A stretch of 64,000 nt of DNA, from the NCBI GenBank assembly GCA_025359945.1, contig JANYDD010000051.1, positions 1 to 64,000 of the forward strand, given 5' to 3'. This DNA comes from Bdellovibrio sp. (GTDB taxonomy: Bacteria > Bdellovibrionota > Bdellovibrionia > Bdellovibrionales > Bdellovibrionaceae). The notes beneath the pieces are model-generated. The model had not been told where the DNA came from. It did not search any database and saw only the letters and a list, made by a program, of their open reading frames with translations. A program made the position numbers and the translations under genes. Below are positions 21,555-30,604 of this stretch, in pieces (within the stretch, counting starts at the first letter, position 1; every line of letters starts with the position of its first letter).

Positions 21555-24035
21555 ATGGAATCAGTACAAAAAAAAGGTATTTCACTAGTCGATATCAACA
21601 AAGAGATGCGCGAAGCTTATTTGCAGTACTCGATGAGTGTTATCGTAGGCCGAGCACTTCCTGACGTGCGAGACGGATTGAAGCCTGTACATCGTCGAAT
21701 TTTATTTGCCATGCACGAGATGAGCAATACTCACGACAAGCCTTACAAAAAATCTGCAAGGCTAGTGGGCGATGTTATCGGTAAGTACCATCCGCACGGA
21801 GACTCGGCCGTTTACGATACGATGGTTAGGATGGCTCAGGATTTTTCTTTGCGATATCCCTTGGTTGACGGACAAGGAAATTTTGGCTCAATCGACGGAG
21901 ACAGTCCCGCGGCGCAACGTTACACCGAAGTGAGAATGACAAATCTGGCCGAAGAGCTTTTGTCTGACATCGATAAAGAGACCGTGCCTTTCGGACCCAA
22001 CTACGATGATTCTCTAGAAATTCCGCTGGTGTTGCCGTCAAAAGTTCCTAACCTTTTAGTCAATGGATCGTCAGGGATTGCTGTGGGAATGGCCACGAAT
22101 ATTCCACCTCATAATTTAGGTGAAGTGATCAATGCTTGTATTCACGTCATTGATAATCCCGAATGCACGATCGACGAATTGATCGAAAAAATTCCGGGAC
22201 CAGATTTTCCCTCGGCCGGAATTATCGCAGGCGTCTCAGGAATCCATCAAGCTTACAAAAAAGGCCGCGGCATTATAACATTAAAAGCGGTGACAGAACT
22301 TGAAACCAAAAAAGATCGTGAAGATATCATCGTCACTCAACTTCCCTATCAAGTGAATAAAGCTAAACTGATTGAGAGCATGGCGGACTTAGTTCGCGAT
22401 AAACAGATCGAGGGAATTTCGGATATTCGCGATGAGTCTTCGCGAGAAGGCATGCGGATCGTAATTCAACTGAAACGTGGTGAAAATTCGCAGATCATTT
22501 TAAATCGCCTATTCAAATACACCCAGCTTCAGGTCAGCTTTGGAATTATCATGCTGGCATTGGACGCCAAAAACCAACCTGTGACATTTGATTTAAAACT
22601 TATGCTGCAAAGTTTTATTGATCACCGTCGCGAGGTTGTTACCAAGCGAGCTATTTATGAACTCAAAAAAGCGCAAGAAAAAGCCCACATCCTAGAAGGC
22701 TTAAAAATCGCCTTGGATCATATCGACGAAGTGATTCAAACGATCAAAGGTTCGAAAGATGGAAAAATAGCTCAAGCTGCATTGATCGAGAAATTTTCAC
22801 TGACCGAAAAGCAAACCCAAGCGATTCTTGAAATGCGCCTTCAGCGGTTGACCGGCCTTGAAAGACAAAAAATCGAACAAGACCTTCTGTACTTAATGAA
22901 ACAAATCGAAGGCCTTCGTTTTTTACTTTCTGATGTAAAAGAAATTTTTAAAATCATCGTCAGCGAATTGAATGAGATCAAAGAAAAATACGCTGATAAA
23001 CGTCGCACGGAAATCGTCGGAAGTTCTGAGGAGCTTGAAGACGAAGATCTGATCGCAGATGAAAAAATGATCGTTACTTTTACAAACACAGGCTACATCA
23101 AAAGAATTCCTATTGATCAGTACCGGCTGCAAAGACGCGGCGGCAAAGGATCTAAAGGGATGGAAACTCGAGATGAAGATATTGTCACAAATATTTTTTC
23201 TGCTAGTACTAAGACCACACTTTTATTTTTTACAGATAAGGGTAGATTGTTTTGGGCAAAGGTTTACAAACTTCCCTTGGGCGTCAGAACCTCAAAAGGC
23301 AAAGCAGTTGCCAATGTTGTGGCTCTCAACACCAATGAAAAAGTCATGGCGATTTTACCGATCGACCAATTCACCGAGGATCAATTTGTCGTGATGGTGA
23401 CTGAACAAGGGATCATTAAAAAAACGCCTTTATCGGCGTTTTCGAATCCAACGGCTAGGGGAATTATCGCGCTGACCACTGATTTAAACGATTACGTTAT
23501 TGATGCAAAACTTAGCGACGGAAAGTGCGACATCTTTTTAGCCACTCAAGAGGGCATGTCGATTCGTTTCAACGAAGGTGACGTTCGTCCAATGGGCCGC
23601 GGAGCCCGTGGGGTTAAAGGGATCGCCCTGGAAAAAGGAGACTCGGTCATTGGGTTTGATGTGCTTCAAGAAAACAGCACGGACACAATTTTAATGCTGA
23701 CGGAACAGGGTTACGGAAAGCGATCTTCTATAGAAGATTATCGCATTCAAAATAGGGCCGGCGTCGGGATCATAACTCAAAAGACCACCGAAAAGGTGGG
23801 CAAGGTTGTGGCGACCAAAAAAGTAAAAAATGACCAAGAGGCCATCATCACTACCGATAAGGGACAGGTGATCAGGATCAAGGTTTCAGATATTTCCGTG
23901 ATTGGCAGAGCAACCCAAGGAGTTCGTCTGATCAACTTGACGGATTCGGATGAAAAGGTAACTTCAGTAGCCTTGATCGAAGATGTCGAGGAAGTACACG
24001 CTAGCGAAGAGACTCCGCCCTATCAAACTCATTAA
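21555..24035 (+). CDS. gyrA: DNA gyrase subunit A
   Basis: This is the DNA-breaking subunit of gyrase, 826 aa. The catalytic tyrosine is Y123 in AQRYTE. In the quinolone-determining region, [10 protein letters not shown] places serine at 84 and aspartate at 88, the susceptible-type residues at the positions equivalent to E. coli S83 and D87. The C-terminal beta-pinwheel carries the GyrA box QRRGGKG, which separates it from ParC. It lies 42 bp downstream of gyrB. Confidence 0.97.
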   Translation: MESVQKKGISLVDINKEMREAYLQYSMSVIVGRALPDVRDGLKPVHRRILFAMHEMSNTHDKPYKKSARLVGDVIGKYHPHGDSAVYDTMVRMAQDFSLRYPLVDGQGNFGSIDGDSPAAQRYTEVRMTNLAEELLSDIDKETVPFGPNYDDSLEIPLVLPSKVPNLLVNGSSGIAVGMATNIPPHNLGEVINACIHVIDNPECTIDELIEKIPGPDFPSAGIIAGVSGIHQAYKKGRGIITLKAVTELETKKDREDIIVTQLPYQVNKAKLIESMADLVRDKQIEGISDIRDESSREGMRIVIQLKRGENSQIILNRLFKYTQLQVSFGIIMLALDAKNQPVTFDLKLMLQSFIDHRREVVTKRAIYELKKAQEKAHILEGLKIALDHIDEVIQTIKGSKDGKIAQAALIEKFSLTEKQTQAILEMRLQRLTGLERQKIEQDLLYLMKQIEGLRFLLSDVKEIFKIIVSELNEIKEKYADKRRTEIVGSSEELEDEDLIADEKMIVTFTNTGYIKRIPIDQYRLQRRGGKGSKGMETRDEDIVTNIFSASTKTTLLFFTDKGRLFWAKVYKLPLGVRTSKGKAVANVVALNTNEKVMAILPIDQFTEDQFVVMVTEQGIIKKTPLSAFSNPTARGIIALTTDLNDYVIDAKLSDGKCDIFLATQEGMSIRFNEGDVRPMGRGARGVKGIALEKGDSVIGFDVLQENSTDTILMLTEQGYGKRSSIEDYRIQNRAGVGIITQKTTEKVGKVVATKKVKNDQEAIITTDKGQVIRIKVSDISVIGRATQGVRLINLTDSDEKVTSVALIEDVEEVHASEETPPYQTH

Positions 24036-24044
24036 GAGACCCGA

Positions 24045-24851
24045 ATGACAAAAATAATTCGAAGCTTTTTGCCTTTATTATTTTTGTTGTCCTCTTGTGA
24101 AAGTGTTTTAGAAAAAATCTATAATCGTGGCTTGTCACAAGTAGAAGCTAAAAACTATCTCGAAGGGTTAGAGGATTTCGACAAAGTCCTAGCTAGAGCC
24201 CCAGAATCCGAATTGGCGACAAAGGCTGCACACGAGGCCTCGAAGATTTCATTGTTTGAAACCAAAAATTTTGAAAAAGCGATTGGTTATTTAAAGCACC
24301 TGGTACTAAATTCGAAAGACCCATCAGAGAGATTAGAAGCCCAAAGATCCATCGCAAAAATTTATTTTGAACATCTGCAAAATTACCCTAAAGCCATTCA
24401 GGAAATGAACCGTGTCCTTCCATTATTGATAGACCCTGACGAAAAAGAAAAAATAAAAAGCAGTTTGGCGCGAAGCTACTACTACCAAAGTAATTTCTCG
24501 CAAGCTTTGGCTGAATGTGAAGAATTGATCCAAAAGTCTAAAAACGAATCATTGATATTTGAAATGGTTGTTTTAAAAGGAAATATTTTTTTAGCGCAAA
24601 AAAAATTAGAAGAGGCCGCGAAGCTTTTTAAAAGGTTACTGATTAAATATCCAGAAAGATCAGTCAAAGAGAATGTCGCTTTAACTCTAGCCGTAGCTTA
24701 CGAGGAAATGAAAGATTATACGCAATCCATCGAAGTTCTTGAAACCATCAAAAAACATCACCCCGTACCAGAATATATTGATATGCGGATCCGCAGACTG
24801 ACCGAGCGGAAAAAAAACTTACCTGGCGCAAAAGGAAGCTATCGTAAATGA
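24045..24851 (+). CDS. TPR-repeat lipoprotein
   Basis: This 268-aa protein starts MTKIIRSFLPLLFLLSSC, a lipoprotein signal with the lipobox cysteine at residue 18. The rest is a series of helical TPR-like repeats (YLEGLEDFDKVLARAPES, FEKAIGYLKHLVLNSKDPS, YPKAIQEMNRVLPLL, FSQALAECEELIQKSKNES, LEEAAKLFKRLLIKYPERS, YTQSIEVLETIKKHHP). It resembles BamD/YfgM-like scaffolds but no specific family can be assigned. It overlaps atpZ by 4 bp, so it is co-translated with the membrane ATP synthase genes. Confidence 0.8.
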   Translation: MTKIIRSFLPLLFLLSSCESVLEKIYNRGLSQVEAKNYLEGLEDFDKVLARAPESELATKAAHEASKISLFETKNFEKAIGYLKHLVLNSKDPSERLEAQRSIAKIYFEHLQNYPKAIQEMNRVLPLLIDPDEKEKIKSSLARSYYYQSNFSQALAECEELIQKSKNESLIFEMVVLKGNIFLAQKKLEEAAKLFKRLLIKYPERSVKENVALTLAVAYEEMKDYTQSIEVLETIKKHHPVPEYIDMRIRRLTERKKNLPGAKGSYRK

Positions 24852-25042
24852 AAAATCCTTTTTTAGCTTTTACGGGAATCGGGTTTGAACTGATCGGCTT
24901 GATAGTCCTGGGGGTTTGGGGCGGCGGATGGTTAGATCAATTCACCTGGATAAACAAATTGGGCGTTCCGGCGGGCGTGTTGCTTGCCTTGGTGATTTGG
25001 TTTGTGCACATTTTTAAACTTTTACAAAAGATCAATAAATGA
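24848..25042 (+). CDS. atpZ: AtpZ/AtpI-family small membrane protein
   Basis: This 64-aa protein has two membrane spans (about residues 6-27 and 40-58), FTGIGFELIGLIVLGVWGGGWLD and PAGVLLALVIWFVHIFKLL, as in the AtpZ family, which assists assembly or ion supply of the ATP synthase. It is coupled to the TPR gene upstream and to atpI downstream (4-bp overlaps on both sides). Confidence 0.82.
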   Translation: MKNPFLAFTGIGFELIGLIVLGVWGGGWLDQFTWINKLGVPAGVLLALVIWFVHIFKLLQKINK

Positions 25043-25386
25043 AGTTGGTTCTAAGGCATCTATTGTGGATGCTGATTTCCACTTTTGCAGTTTACGCCTT
25101 GATGGGGCCCCGTCAGGGTTTAAGTTTTGGAATAGGTTACTTTCTACTTTTTGGAAATCTGTCGATTTTGACACTGGTGTGGTCGATTGCAATTCGGAAA
25201 AATCTGGTTGCTCTCTCGTTTCTAATTATTGTATTTAAATATGCGATCTTGGCAGGTGCGGTTTACTGGATCTTGGAATTGCCCGGGATCCAAGTGTTTT
25301 GGGTTTTCTTGGGGATTCTCAATTTTGTTCTGGTTACGACCTTTTTAGGAATAGTCCTGGTCAAAACTGATTCTGCTGTAGCGTAA
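25039..25386 (+). CDS. atpI: ATP synthase protein I; last codons replaced by IS insertion
   Basis: This 115-aa membrane protein has about four spans (LLWMLISTFAVYALMG, FGIGYFLLFGNLSILTLVW, LVALSFLIIVFKYAILAGAVYW, VFWVFLGILNFVLVTTFLGIVL). AtpI acts as a c-ring assembly factor. The reading frame runs into the IS256-type element: the present end TDSAVA-stop uses a TAA inside the left terminal repeat (25384-25386). Removing the IS and one target copy restores TDSAENT-stop (116 aa), so the protein is almost unchanged by the insertion. Confidence 0.85.
   Translation: MKLVLRHLLWMLISTFAVYALMGPRQGLSFGIGYFLLFGNLSILTLVWSIAIRKNLVALSFLIIVFKYAILAGAVYWILELPGIQVFWVFLGILNFVLVTTFLGIVLVKTDSAVA
25369..25376. 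repeat. Target-site duplication, left copy
   Basis: GATTCTGC lies directly outside the left IS end, within the last codons of atpI; it is identical to 26724-26731. Confidence 0.9.
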
Positions 25387-26723
25387 GAAAAACCGTGTCC
25401 AAGCAGTTGCGTCAGAGTGACGCACGAAAGGACATGAGCTATGCAATTGAGCATGGGAATTATCAAAGTCGAGATCAAAATACCTGAGCTGGTGAGAGCG
25501 ATCGAATCGTTCAAAGAAAATAGATTGGCGGCGCTGGAGCACCTCACGGTCGAAGTAAAAAGCAGTGTGAGCCAAATGTTCAACCAGCTTTTGCAGACAG
25601 AGATGTCCGTGTTTCTTGGTCAGCCTGATCAGAGCGACAATAAACGAAATGGTTATGAAGAGCGAGAGTATGCGCTGAAAGGTGTTGGTTGCGTTCGCAT
25701 TAGGATGCCCGTGGATCGCAAGCGAGATTTTAAAAGTGTGGTCATTCCATCGAGAGAGCAAATTGATCCACGATTGAAGGAAGATCTTGCGGTACTTCAT
25801 TTGGCCGGAATCTCGAACCGAGTATTGGCGATGATCTCAAAGCGTGTTTTAGGTGTGGAGGTCTCAACGGACACGGTGACGAAATCACTTACTAGCGTTG
25901 AAGACAAGGCGCTGGCGTGGCTTGAGCGTCCGCTGGAAAAGAAATACTGGGCGCTATTTATCGACGGCACCAACTTCAAAATGCAACGGCGAAGTAGCAC
26001 CGAGAAAGAGCCAGCCCTGGTTGTTCTGGGCATCGACAGCAGTAATTGCATGAGTATATTGGCTATGCAGCCGGGCCATAAAGACAGTGCTGAATGTTGG
26101 ACCGAGGTTTTTAAAGATCTTGTGGTGCGGGGATTGAATCCGCAGTCGGTGCAAATCGGAATCATGGATGGCTTGCCAGGTCTTGAAACCGCGTTCCGAG
26201 AAAGTTTTGTGAATGCAAAAACCGCGAGATGTTGGGTGCACAGCCTTCGCAATGCGATGGCGAAAACGCCAGAACGGCTTCGTCTAGCGTTTAAAAAACT
26301 GTCCCATCAAGTCATGTATGCCAAGAGTGAAAATGATGCCAGAGAGGCTTTTAAGGGTTTAAAGTCAGCCATGGGCAGCGATGCCGACCGAGCTGTTCGT
26401 TGTCTTGAGAAAGATCTTGAATCGTTACTCGTTCATTACTCTTTTGATCAGAAATTTTGGCGAACTCTCAGAACTACGAATCCAATCGAGAGGGTCAACA
26501 AAGAGCTCAAGCGCAGAACCAAGTCCATGGAGACCGTCGGCGAGAGAACTTTGAATGTCGTCTTGGCGTTCGTTGCAATGAGGCTTGAATATCACTGGCA
26601 GCGGGTTCCAGTTGACAGCGCTCATCTTGAAAAGTTAGGAAGCAGAAAGAAAAATCAGATCGAGGCCGTTGTCGCCGATCTGTTGCATTAAAATCAACCA
26701 GACACGGGAAATCTTACGCTACC
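25377..26723 (+). mobile_element. IS256-family insertion sequence, 1347 bp, with 8-bp target duplication
   Basis: The ends are imperfect inverted repeats: the outer 23 bases match at 18 positions and both contain GTAGCGTAAGA. The element is flanked by the 8-bp direct repeat GATTCTGC at 25369-25376 and 26724-26731, the size expected for IS256 transposition. It holds a single complete transposase ORF in the same direction as the surrounding atp genes. Undamaged ORF, ends and duplication indicate a recent insertion. Confidence 0.95.
25441..26691 (+). CDS. IS256-family (mutator type) transposase
   Basis: This 416-aa DDE transposase has catalytic residues D175 in FIDGTNFK, D243 in GIMDGLPGLE, and E350 in TTNPIERVNKELKRRT, with the C/H-rich ARCWVHSLRNAM between them, all typical of the Mutator/IS256 family. 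The ATG at 25441 is preceded by AAAGGA. No frameshift or stop is present, so the element should be active. It is the only transposase seen in the window. Confidence 0.95.
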   Translation: MQLSMGIIKVEIKIPELVRAIESFKENRLAALEHLTVEVKSSVSQMFNQLLQTEMSVFLGQPDQSDNKRNGYEEREYALKGVGCVRIRMPVDRKRDFKSVVIPSREQIDPRLKEDLAVLHLAGISNRVLAMISKRVLGVEVSTDTVTKSLTSVEDKALAWLERPLEKKYWALFIDGTNFKMQRRSSTEKEPALVVLGIDSSNCMSILAMQPGHKDSAECWTEVFKDLVVRGLNPQSVQIGIMDGLPGLETAFRESFVNAKTARCWVHSLRNAMAKTPERLRLAFKKLSHQVMYAKSENDAREAFKGLKSAMGSDADRAVRCLEKDLESLLVHYSFDQKFWRTLRTTNPIERVNKELKRRTKSMETVGERTLNVVLAFVAMRLEYHWQRVPVDSAHLEKLGSRKKNQIEAVVADLLH

Positions 26724-26731
26724 GATTCTGC
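26724..26731. repeat. Target-site duplication, right copy
   Basis: GATTCTGC lies directly outside the right IS end. It continues into TGAAAACACCTGA, which supplies the original end of atpI. Confidence 0.9.
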
Positions 26732-26777
26732 TGAAAACACCTGAAGCGGTTTTTTTTAAAAGTTTAGGAAATTTTTT

Positions 26778-27488
26778 ATGTCATTTTCACTGACCAGTTT
26801 AATCCCCGGCGTCGGCCCAGAAAACGCTCATATTGCAACTGCGGGTATTGTAACTGCTGCAGTATTGGGAATGGGCCTTCTGGCAAAAAAATCCCTAGCA
26901 ACGGGTCCTGACACGGCTGAAACACCTGCAGGGTCTTTTGGTTTAAAGGCAATTTTCGAATTTCTGACCGAATTCGTTCAGGGTTTGGTTGACATGGTTA
27001 TCGGAAAACACGGAAGAAAATATATTCCGATGTTTGCCGCGATTTTTACTTATATTTGGGCCAATAATTTAGTGGGAATTATCCCTGGAATGACACCGGC
27101 AACAGAAAATATCAATACCAGCTTGGCCATGGGTATTTTTATGTTTTTGATTTACAATTATTACGGATTTCAAGAGCACGGTTTTAAATATTTGCAGCAT
27201 TTCGTGGGACCAAGTCTTGGAAACTTGGTCTTGGCAATTTTGATCACGCCGATTATCGCTGTTGTCGAGATTATTTCAAACATGATGAGACCAATTACTT
27301 TGGGCTTGCGTCTTTCGAACGTCATGAAGGGCGATCACACTGTTGTTGGAGTTTTCACGGACCTAGCGCCGCTGATTGTGCCGATCCCTTTTTATGTGAT
27401 GGGACTTTTAGTTTGTTTTTTACAGGCGATGGTTTTTACTTTGCTTTCGATGGTTTACATTTCTTTAGCAACCGCGCATGATCACTAA
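26778..27488 (+). CDS. atpB: ATP synthase F0 a subunit
   Basis: This is the stator channel subunit through which ions reach the c-ring, 236 aa with five to six membrane spans. The family signature MMRPITLGLRLSNVMKGDH near residues 175-193 contains the essential arginine, and FLQAMVFTLLSMVYI follows near the end. It begins 47 bp downstream of the second target copy of the IS, with TTAGGA as a probable ribosome-binding site. Since the insertion, its transcription must cross or start within the IS. Confidence 0.95.
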   Translation: MSFSLTSLIPGVGPENAHIATAGIVTAAVLGMGLLAKKSLATGPDTAETPAGSFGLKAIFEFLTEFVQGLVDMVIGKHGRKYIPMFAAIFTYIWANNLVGIIPGMTPATENINTSLAMGIFMFLIYNYYGFQEHGFKYLQHFVGPSLGNLVLAILITPIIAVVEIISNMMRPITLGLRLSNVMKGDHTVVGVFTDLAPLIVPIPFYVMGLLVCFLQAMVFTLLSMVYISLATAHDH

Positions 27489-27558
27489 AAATTTTGTCAA
27501 AATAGTAATAAGTCTGTAAGTCTTATTCCGAATGAAACTGAATAAAAAGGAGTTCACA

Positions 27559-27906
27559 GTGAAAAAAACAGGTTCTAAATTATATCCGATGGCTTTGGCT
27601 GCATCTGCCGCCTTGAGTACTTTAATGGTTTGTGCTTCTGCCGTTGCTGAAGAAACCGCGGCTACCGCTGGAATGGGACACGACAGGGGTTTAATAGCTA
27701 TCGGTGCTGGTTTAGCAATTGGTCTGGCCGTTATCGGTGGAACTCTTGGTCAATCTAAAGCCGCGGCTGCCGCACTTGATGGAATCGCACGAAATCCATC
27801 AGCTCAGCCTAAAATTCAAACTGCGATGATTCTTGGTCTTGCGCTGATTGAGTCTTTGGTTGTACTTGCTTTCTTGATCGCATTTCCGCTTCAAGGAAAA
27901 ATCTAA
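27559..27906 (+). CDS. atpE: ATP synthase F0 c subunit with cleavable signal peptide
   Basis: This 115-aa proteolipid is the rotor ring subunit. The GTG at 27559 is preceded by AAGGAG (27547-27552), which fits better than an ATG at 27532. Residues 1-30 form a Sec-like signal peptide (PMALAASAALSTLMVCASAVA). The mature part is the usual hairpin: helix 1 AIGAGLAIGLAVIGGTLGQS, polar loop ARNPSAQPKIQ, helix 2 MILGLALIESLVVLAFLIAF with the ion-carrying glutamate. A Gln in helix 1 and Ser after the Glu are discussed under findings. Confidence 0.94.
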   Translation: MKKTGSKLYPMALAASAALSTLMVCASAVAEETAATAGMGHDRGLIAIGAGLAIGLAVIGGTLGQSKAAAAALDGIARNPSAQPKIQTAMILGLALIESLVVLAFLIAFPLQGKI

Positions 27907-27952
27907 GCACTTTCGAATTTCAGAATAAATTAGAAAATTCAATTCGTAAATC

Positions 27953-27982
27953 AGCCGGCTTAACTTGCCGGCTTCTTTGTTT
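27953..27982 (+). terminator. Probable Rho-independent terminator after atpE
   Basis: AGCCGGC (27953-27959) and GCCGGCT (27967-27973) form a 7-bp GC-rich stem with a 7-nt loop, followed by TCTTTGTTT. It lies 47 bp after the atpE stop. Confidence 0.75.
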
Positions 27983-28034
27983 AAGATCGGGTGAATTAAA
28001 CTCCGACCAAAGACTCTCTCCATGTAAGAATGCC

Positions 28035-28113
28035 TAAAATCTAGGCCTTCAAATGCGAGTTCCGCGAGGCGTACTTCCGATGACTGTTCGAGTATTTGAA
28101 GGCCTAGATTTTA
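28035..28113. terminator. Perfect 20-bp inverted repeat between convergent genes
   Basis: The arms 28035-28054 and 28094-28113 are exact reverse complements, with a 39-nt loop. It sits between atpE (plus) and the carbonic anhydrase gene (minus), where a bidirectional terminator would be expected; T-rich tracts are weak on both sides, so it may have another role. Confidence 0.5.
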
Positions 28114-28143
28114 AGCTTTCCCTTTTAAGGAACGAACGGGCTG

Positions 28144-28872
28144 TTAGTACCCAACGCTAGAAAGACCGCGGTTGCCGGTGTAGAACTCTACTTTTCCGGT
28201 GGCAATGTCGTACATAGCGCCGATGACTTGGACTTTTCCGTCTTTAACTAGCCCTGCGATAATTGGGCTTTGGGCTTCGATAGCTGCTACTTGGGCTAGA
28301 ACATTTTCTCTTGAAACTTGATCTATGTGGGATTCGTTTTTCGGGTCAAACCCTGCGCTCTTTTCTTTTTTTATTTTATCTACTGAAGGGTTTATTTTTG
28401 TCAGCAGCTGAGTCAAACTTCCAAGTTTTACGTCTTGGCAGGCGCCGGCCACTGCTCCGCACGAAGTGTGACCGAGAACCAAAACTAGTTTAGAACCTTT
28501 AACTTGAGTGGCGAACTCTAAGCTTCCTAAAATATCTGGGTTGATCACGTTGCCGGCGACTCGGGCTACGAAAATATCTCCAAGTCCTTGATCAAAAACC
28601 AGCTCAGGGGGCACTCGTGAATCTAAGCATGAAACAATTGCCGCGTAAGGGTGCTGTCCATGGGCGCCTTCTTTCACTTGCTCGATGAAATTTTGTTTTA
28701 GCATTTTTCGGCTGGTGAAACGGACATTTCCCTTTCTTAATTCCTCGATCGCAATTTGCGGCGTGGTGATTTTACTTTCATCTACTTTTTCAAAACGTGA
28801 GTTGGAGCTTTCCGAGGCCTGATGGGTCTTGGCCTGAACCAGCGCACTTGCAAAAACAAATGCAGAAATCAA
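28144..28872 (-). CDS. Exported beta-carbonic anhydrase; signal peptide interrupted by amber codon
   Basis: This zinc enzyme interconverts CO2 and bicarbonate. The zinc ligands are present: Cys and Asp in VSCLDSRVPPE, then His and Cys in LGHTSCGAVAGAC. The open frame begins at a TTG (28872), ISAFVFASALVQAKTHQ, which is only the second half of a signal peptide. Upstream in the same frame, an ATG at 28918-28920 with AAGGAG six bases before it reads MKQ-stop, then KNYFKFAFSSVSLISAF. A TAG at codon 4 (28909-28911) thus separates the natural start from the enzyme. It may be a mutation, a sequencing error, or translated weakly from the TTG. Confidence 0.85.
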   Translation of the reverse strand: MISAFVFASALVQAKTHQASESSNSRFEKVDESKITTPQIAIEELRKGNVRFTSRKMLKQNFIEQVKEGAHGQHPYAAIVSCLDSRVPPELVFDQGLGDIFVARVAGNVINPDILGSLEFATQVKGSKLVLVLGHTSCGAVAGACQDVKLGSLTQLLTKINPSVDKIKKEKSAGFDPKNESHIDQVSRENVLAQVAAIEAQSPIIAGLVKDGKVQVIGAMYDIATGKVEFYTGNRGLSSVGY

Positions 28873-29236
28873 GCTGACAGAACTGAAGGCGAATTTAAAA
28901 TAATTTTTCTATTGTTTCATTTTGTACTCCTTAAAAAAATTATTTGAATCTAAAAATTTATTTTTTGCAAAGCTCTGACATTTGCGCAATAGGATTGGCA
29001 AAAAATAACAGATTTAAATTTAACTGAGAAAACATCCTTTGAGAAAAGCCTTTTTTTGCACTCGACGCAAACTGGACTTTTTCTCAATTTCAGCGTTTCG
29101 GTTTTTGCTTGGAAGCCTTACCCGGTGATCTATTCAAAAAAAGCGACTTACAAGACAGTCTGGACCTAGCCGAGCGAGTGTGAACTTTATTTTACATGTG
29201 TAACCCTTGCCTAGAAGAATTTCCGGCACCGCAAAG
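28873..29236. other. Intergenic region without a recognised gene
   Basis: The first 50 bases (28873-28920) hold the probable original start of the carbonic anhydrase gene. The rest is AT-rich with several A/T tracts, including CTTTTTTTGC near 29050; I see no ORF, RNA gene or strong hairpin in it. Confidence 0.6.
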
Positions 29237-30604
29237 CTATAAAAGTGGGTTTACCACTTCATTAATCTCGGACTCGATTTTATTAAGTCCTTCTTGCGTA
29301 TCAGATTCAAATCTTAAAACCAAAACTGGTTGTGTGTTCGAAGCGCGCGCTAAGGCCCATCCGTTTTTAAAACTAATTCGGACGCCGTCGATCAAATTCG
29401 TTTTGTAGCTGGCAGATGCAAGATGATATTTTTGTTTCAATCGATCGACGATGCTTTGCTTTTTTTCTTCAGTTGTATCGATGCGAATTTCTGGCGTGTT
29501 ATAGGATTTTGGAAGGCCTTCCAAAAGTTCGGGGATGGTTTTTCCTGTTTGAGATAGAATTTCGCAAAGTCTTAAGGCCGCGTAAAGAGCGTCATCGAAG
29601 CCGTAATTTCTATCCGCAAAAAAGATATGTCCGCTCATTTCGCCACCGAAGGGCGCTTTTTCAACTTTAATTTTTTCTTTGATAAGTGAGTGCCCTGTTT
29701 TCCACATTATAGGCTGTCCACCACGCTCTAGGATATCCTGGAACAAACGATCAGAACATTTCACGTCGCCGATAATTTTTGCACCAGGAGTTGTTTTTAA
29801 AATCGCTCTAGAAAAAATGACCATAAGTTCATCGCCGTAGATCATTTCACCTGTGTGATCAATCACGCCGATTCGATCTGCGTCGCCGTCGAAACCAATT
29901 CCCACAACCGCTTTGCTTTTTAGAACAGCTTCCTTTAGCGCCACTAAATTTTTTTCAACCGTTGGATCAGGATGATGATTTGGAAAAGTACCGTCAGGTT
30001 TTAAAAATAAAATTTCAGGGTTAAGTCCCACCTGTGCGAAAAGCTCTTTGACAATACATCCGGCGGCGCCGTTTCCACAGTCCAGAACAAACGGAAAACT
30101 TTTTAATGTTCCAAACTCTTTTTTATATCGGGACAAATAACTTGGAAAAATCGAGTGAAAGGTTTCTTTTCCCTGACCTTCTGCAAACACGCCTCGATCC
30201 ATAATTTTTCTTAGAGCCTGAATTTCTTCACCAAAGATAGTTTGCTTTCCTAAACAAATTTTAAAACCATTGAACTCTGGAGGGTTGTGACTTCCGGTAA
30301 TCATAATTGCGCCCGAAACATCCAAATCAAAAGTGGAATAGTATGTCATCGGCGAGGTCACTAATCCTAAAAAAATCACGTCAGCACCACCATCCATTAG
30401 TCCTTGCGCCAATGATTTTTTTATTTGAGGGCAAGACAGTCTAGCATCGTGACCGACACTGACTTTAAAAGGCGGCTGGGCATATTTTTCAATTAAATAT
30501 TGAACGTAAGTTCTTCCCAGCTGGTAGGCGAAATCCACGTCGAAGTCTTGTTCGAAAACACCACGAATATCGTATTCACGAAAAACCACAGGATTTAATT
30601 TCAT
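29237..30604 (-). CDS. Phosphomannomutase/phosphoglucomutase
   Basis: This alpha-D-phosphohexomutase moves phosphate between the C6 and C1 of glucose or mannose, feeding LPS and exopolysaccharide precursors. At 455 aa it shows the phosphoserine loop TGSHNPPEFNGFK (about residues 99-111), the Mg2+ loop DGDADRIGV near 243-251, and the sugar-specificity loop GGEMSGHIFF near 323-332. It is closest to the AlgC/ManB type by these motifs. It overlaps pdxA by 4 bp. Confidence 0.93.
   Translation of the reverse strand: MKLNPVVFREYDIRGVFEQDFDVDFAYQLGRTYVQYLIEKYAQPPFKVSVGHDARLSCPQIKKSLAQGLMDGGADVIFLGLVTSPMTYYSTFDLDVSGAIMITGSHNPPEFNGFKICLGKQTIFGEEIQALRKIMDRGVFAEGQGKETFHSIFPSYLSRYKKEFGTLKSFPFVLDCGNGAAGCIVKELFAQVGLNPEILFLKPDGTFPNHHPDPTVEKNLVALKEAVLKSKAVVGIGFDGDADRIGVIDHTGEMIYGDELMVIFSRAILKTTPGAKIIGDVKCSDRLFQDILERGGQPIMWKTGHSLIKEKIKVEKAPFGGEMSGHIFFADRNYGFDDALYAALRLCEILSQTGKTIPELLEGLPKSYNTPEIRIDTTEEKKQSIVDRLKQKYHLASASYKTNLIDGVRISFKNGWALARASNTQPVLVLRFESDTQEGLNKIESEINEVVNPLL

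Noticed and set aside
26746-26760. T8 run before atpB as a terminator
   Set aside because: Only a four-base stem could be drawn before it, and a terminator there would block the atpB gene; it is more likely an AT-rich leader.
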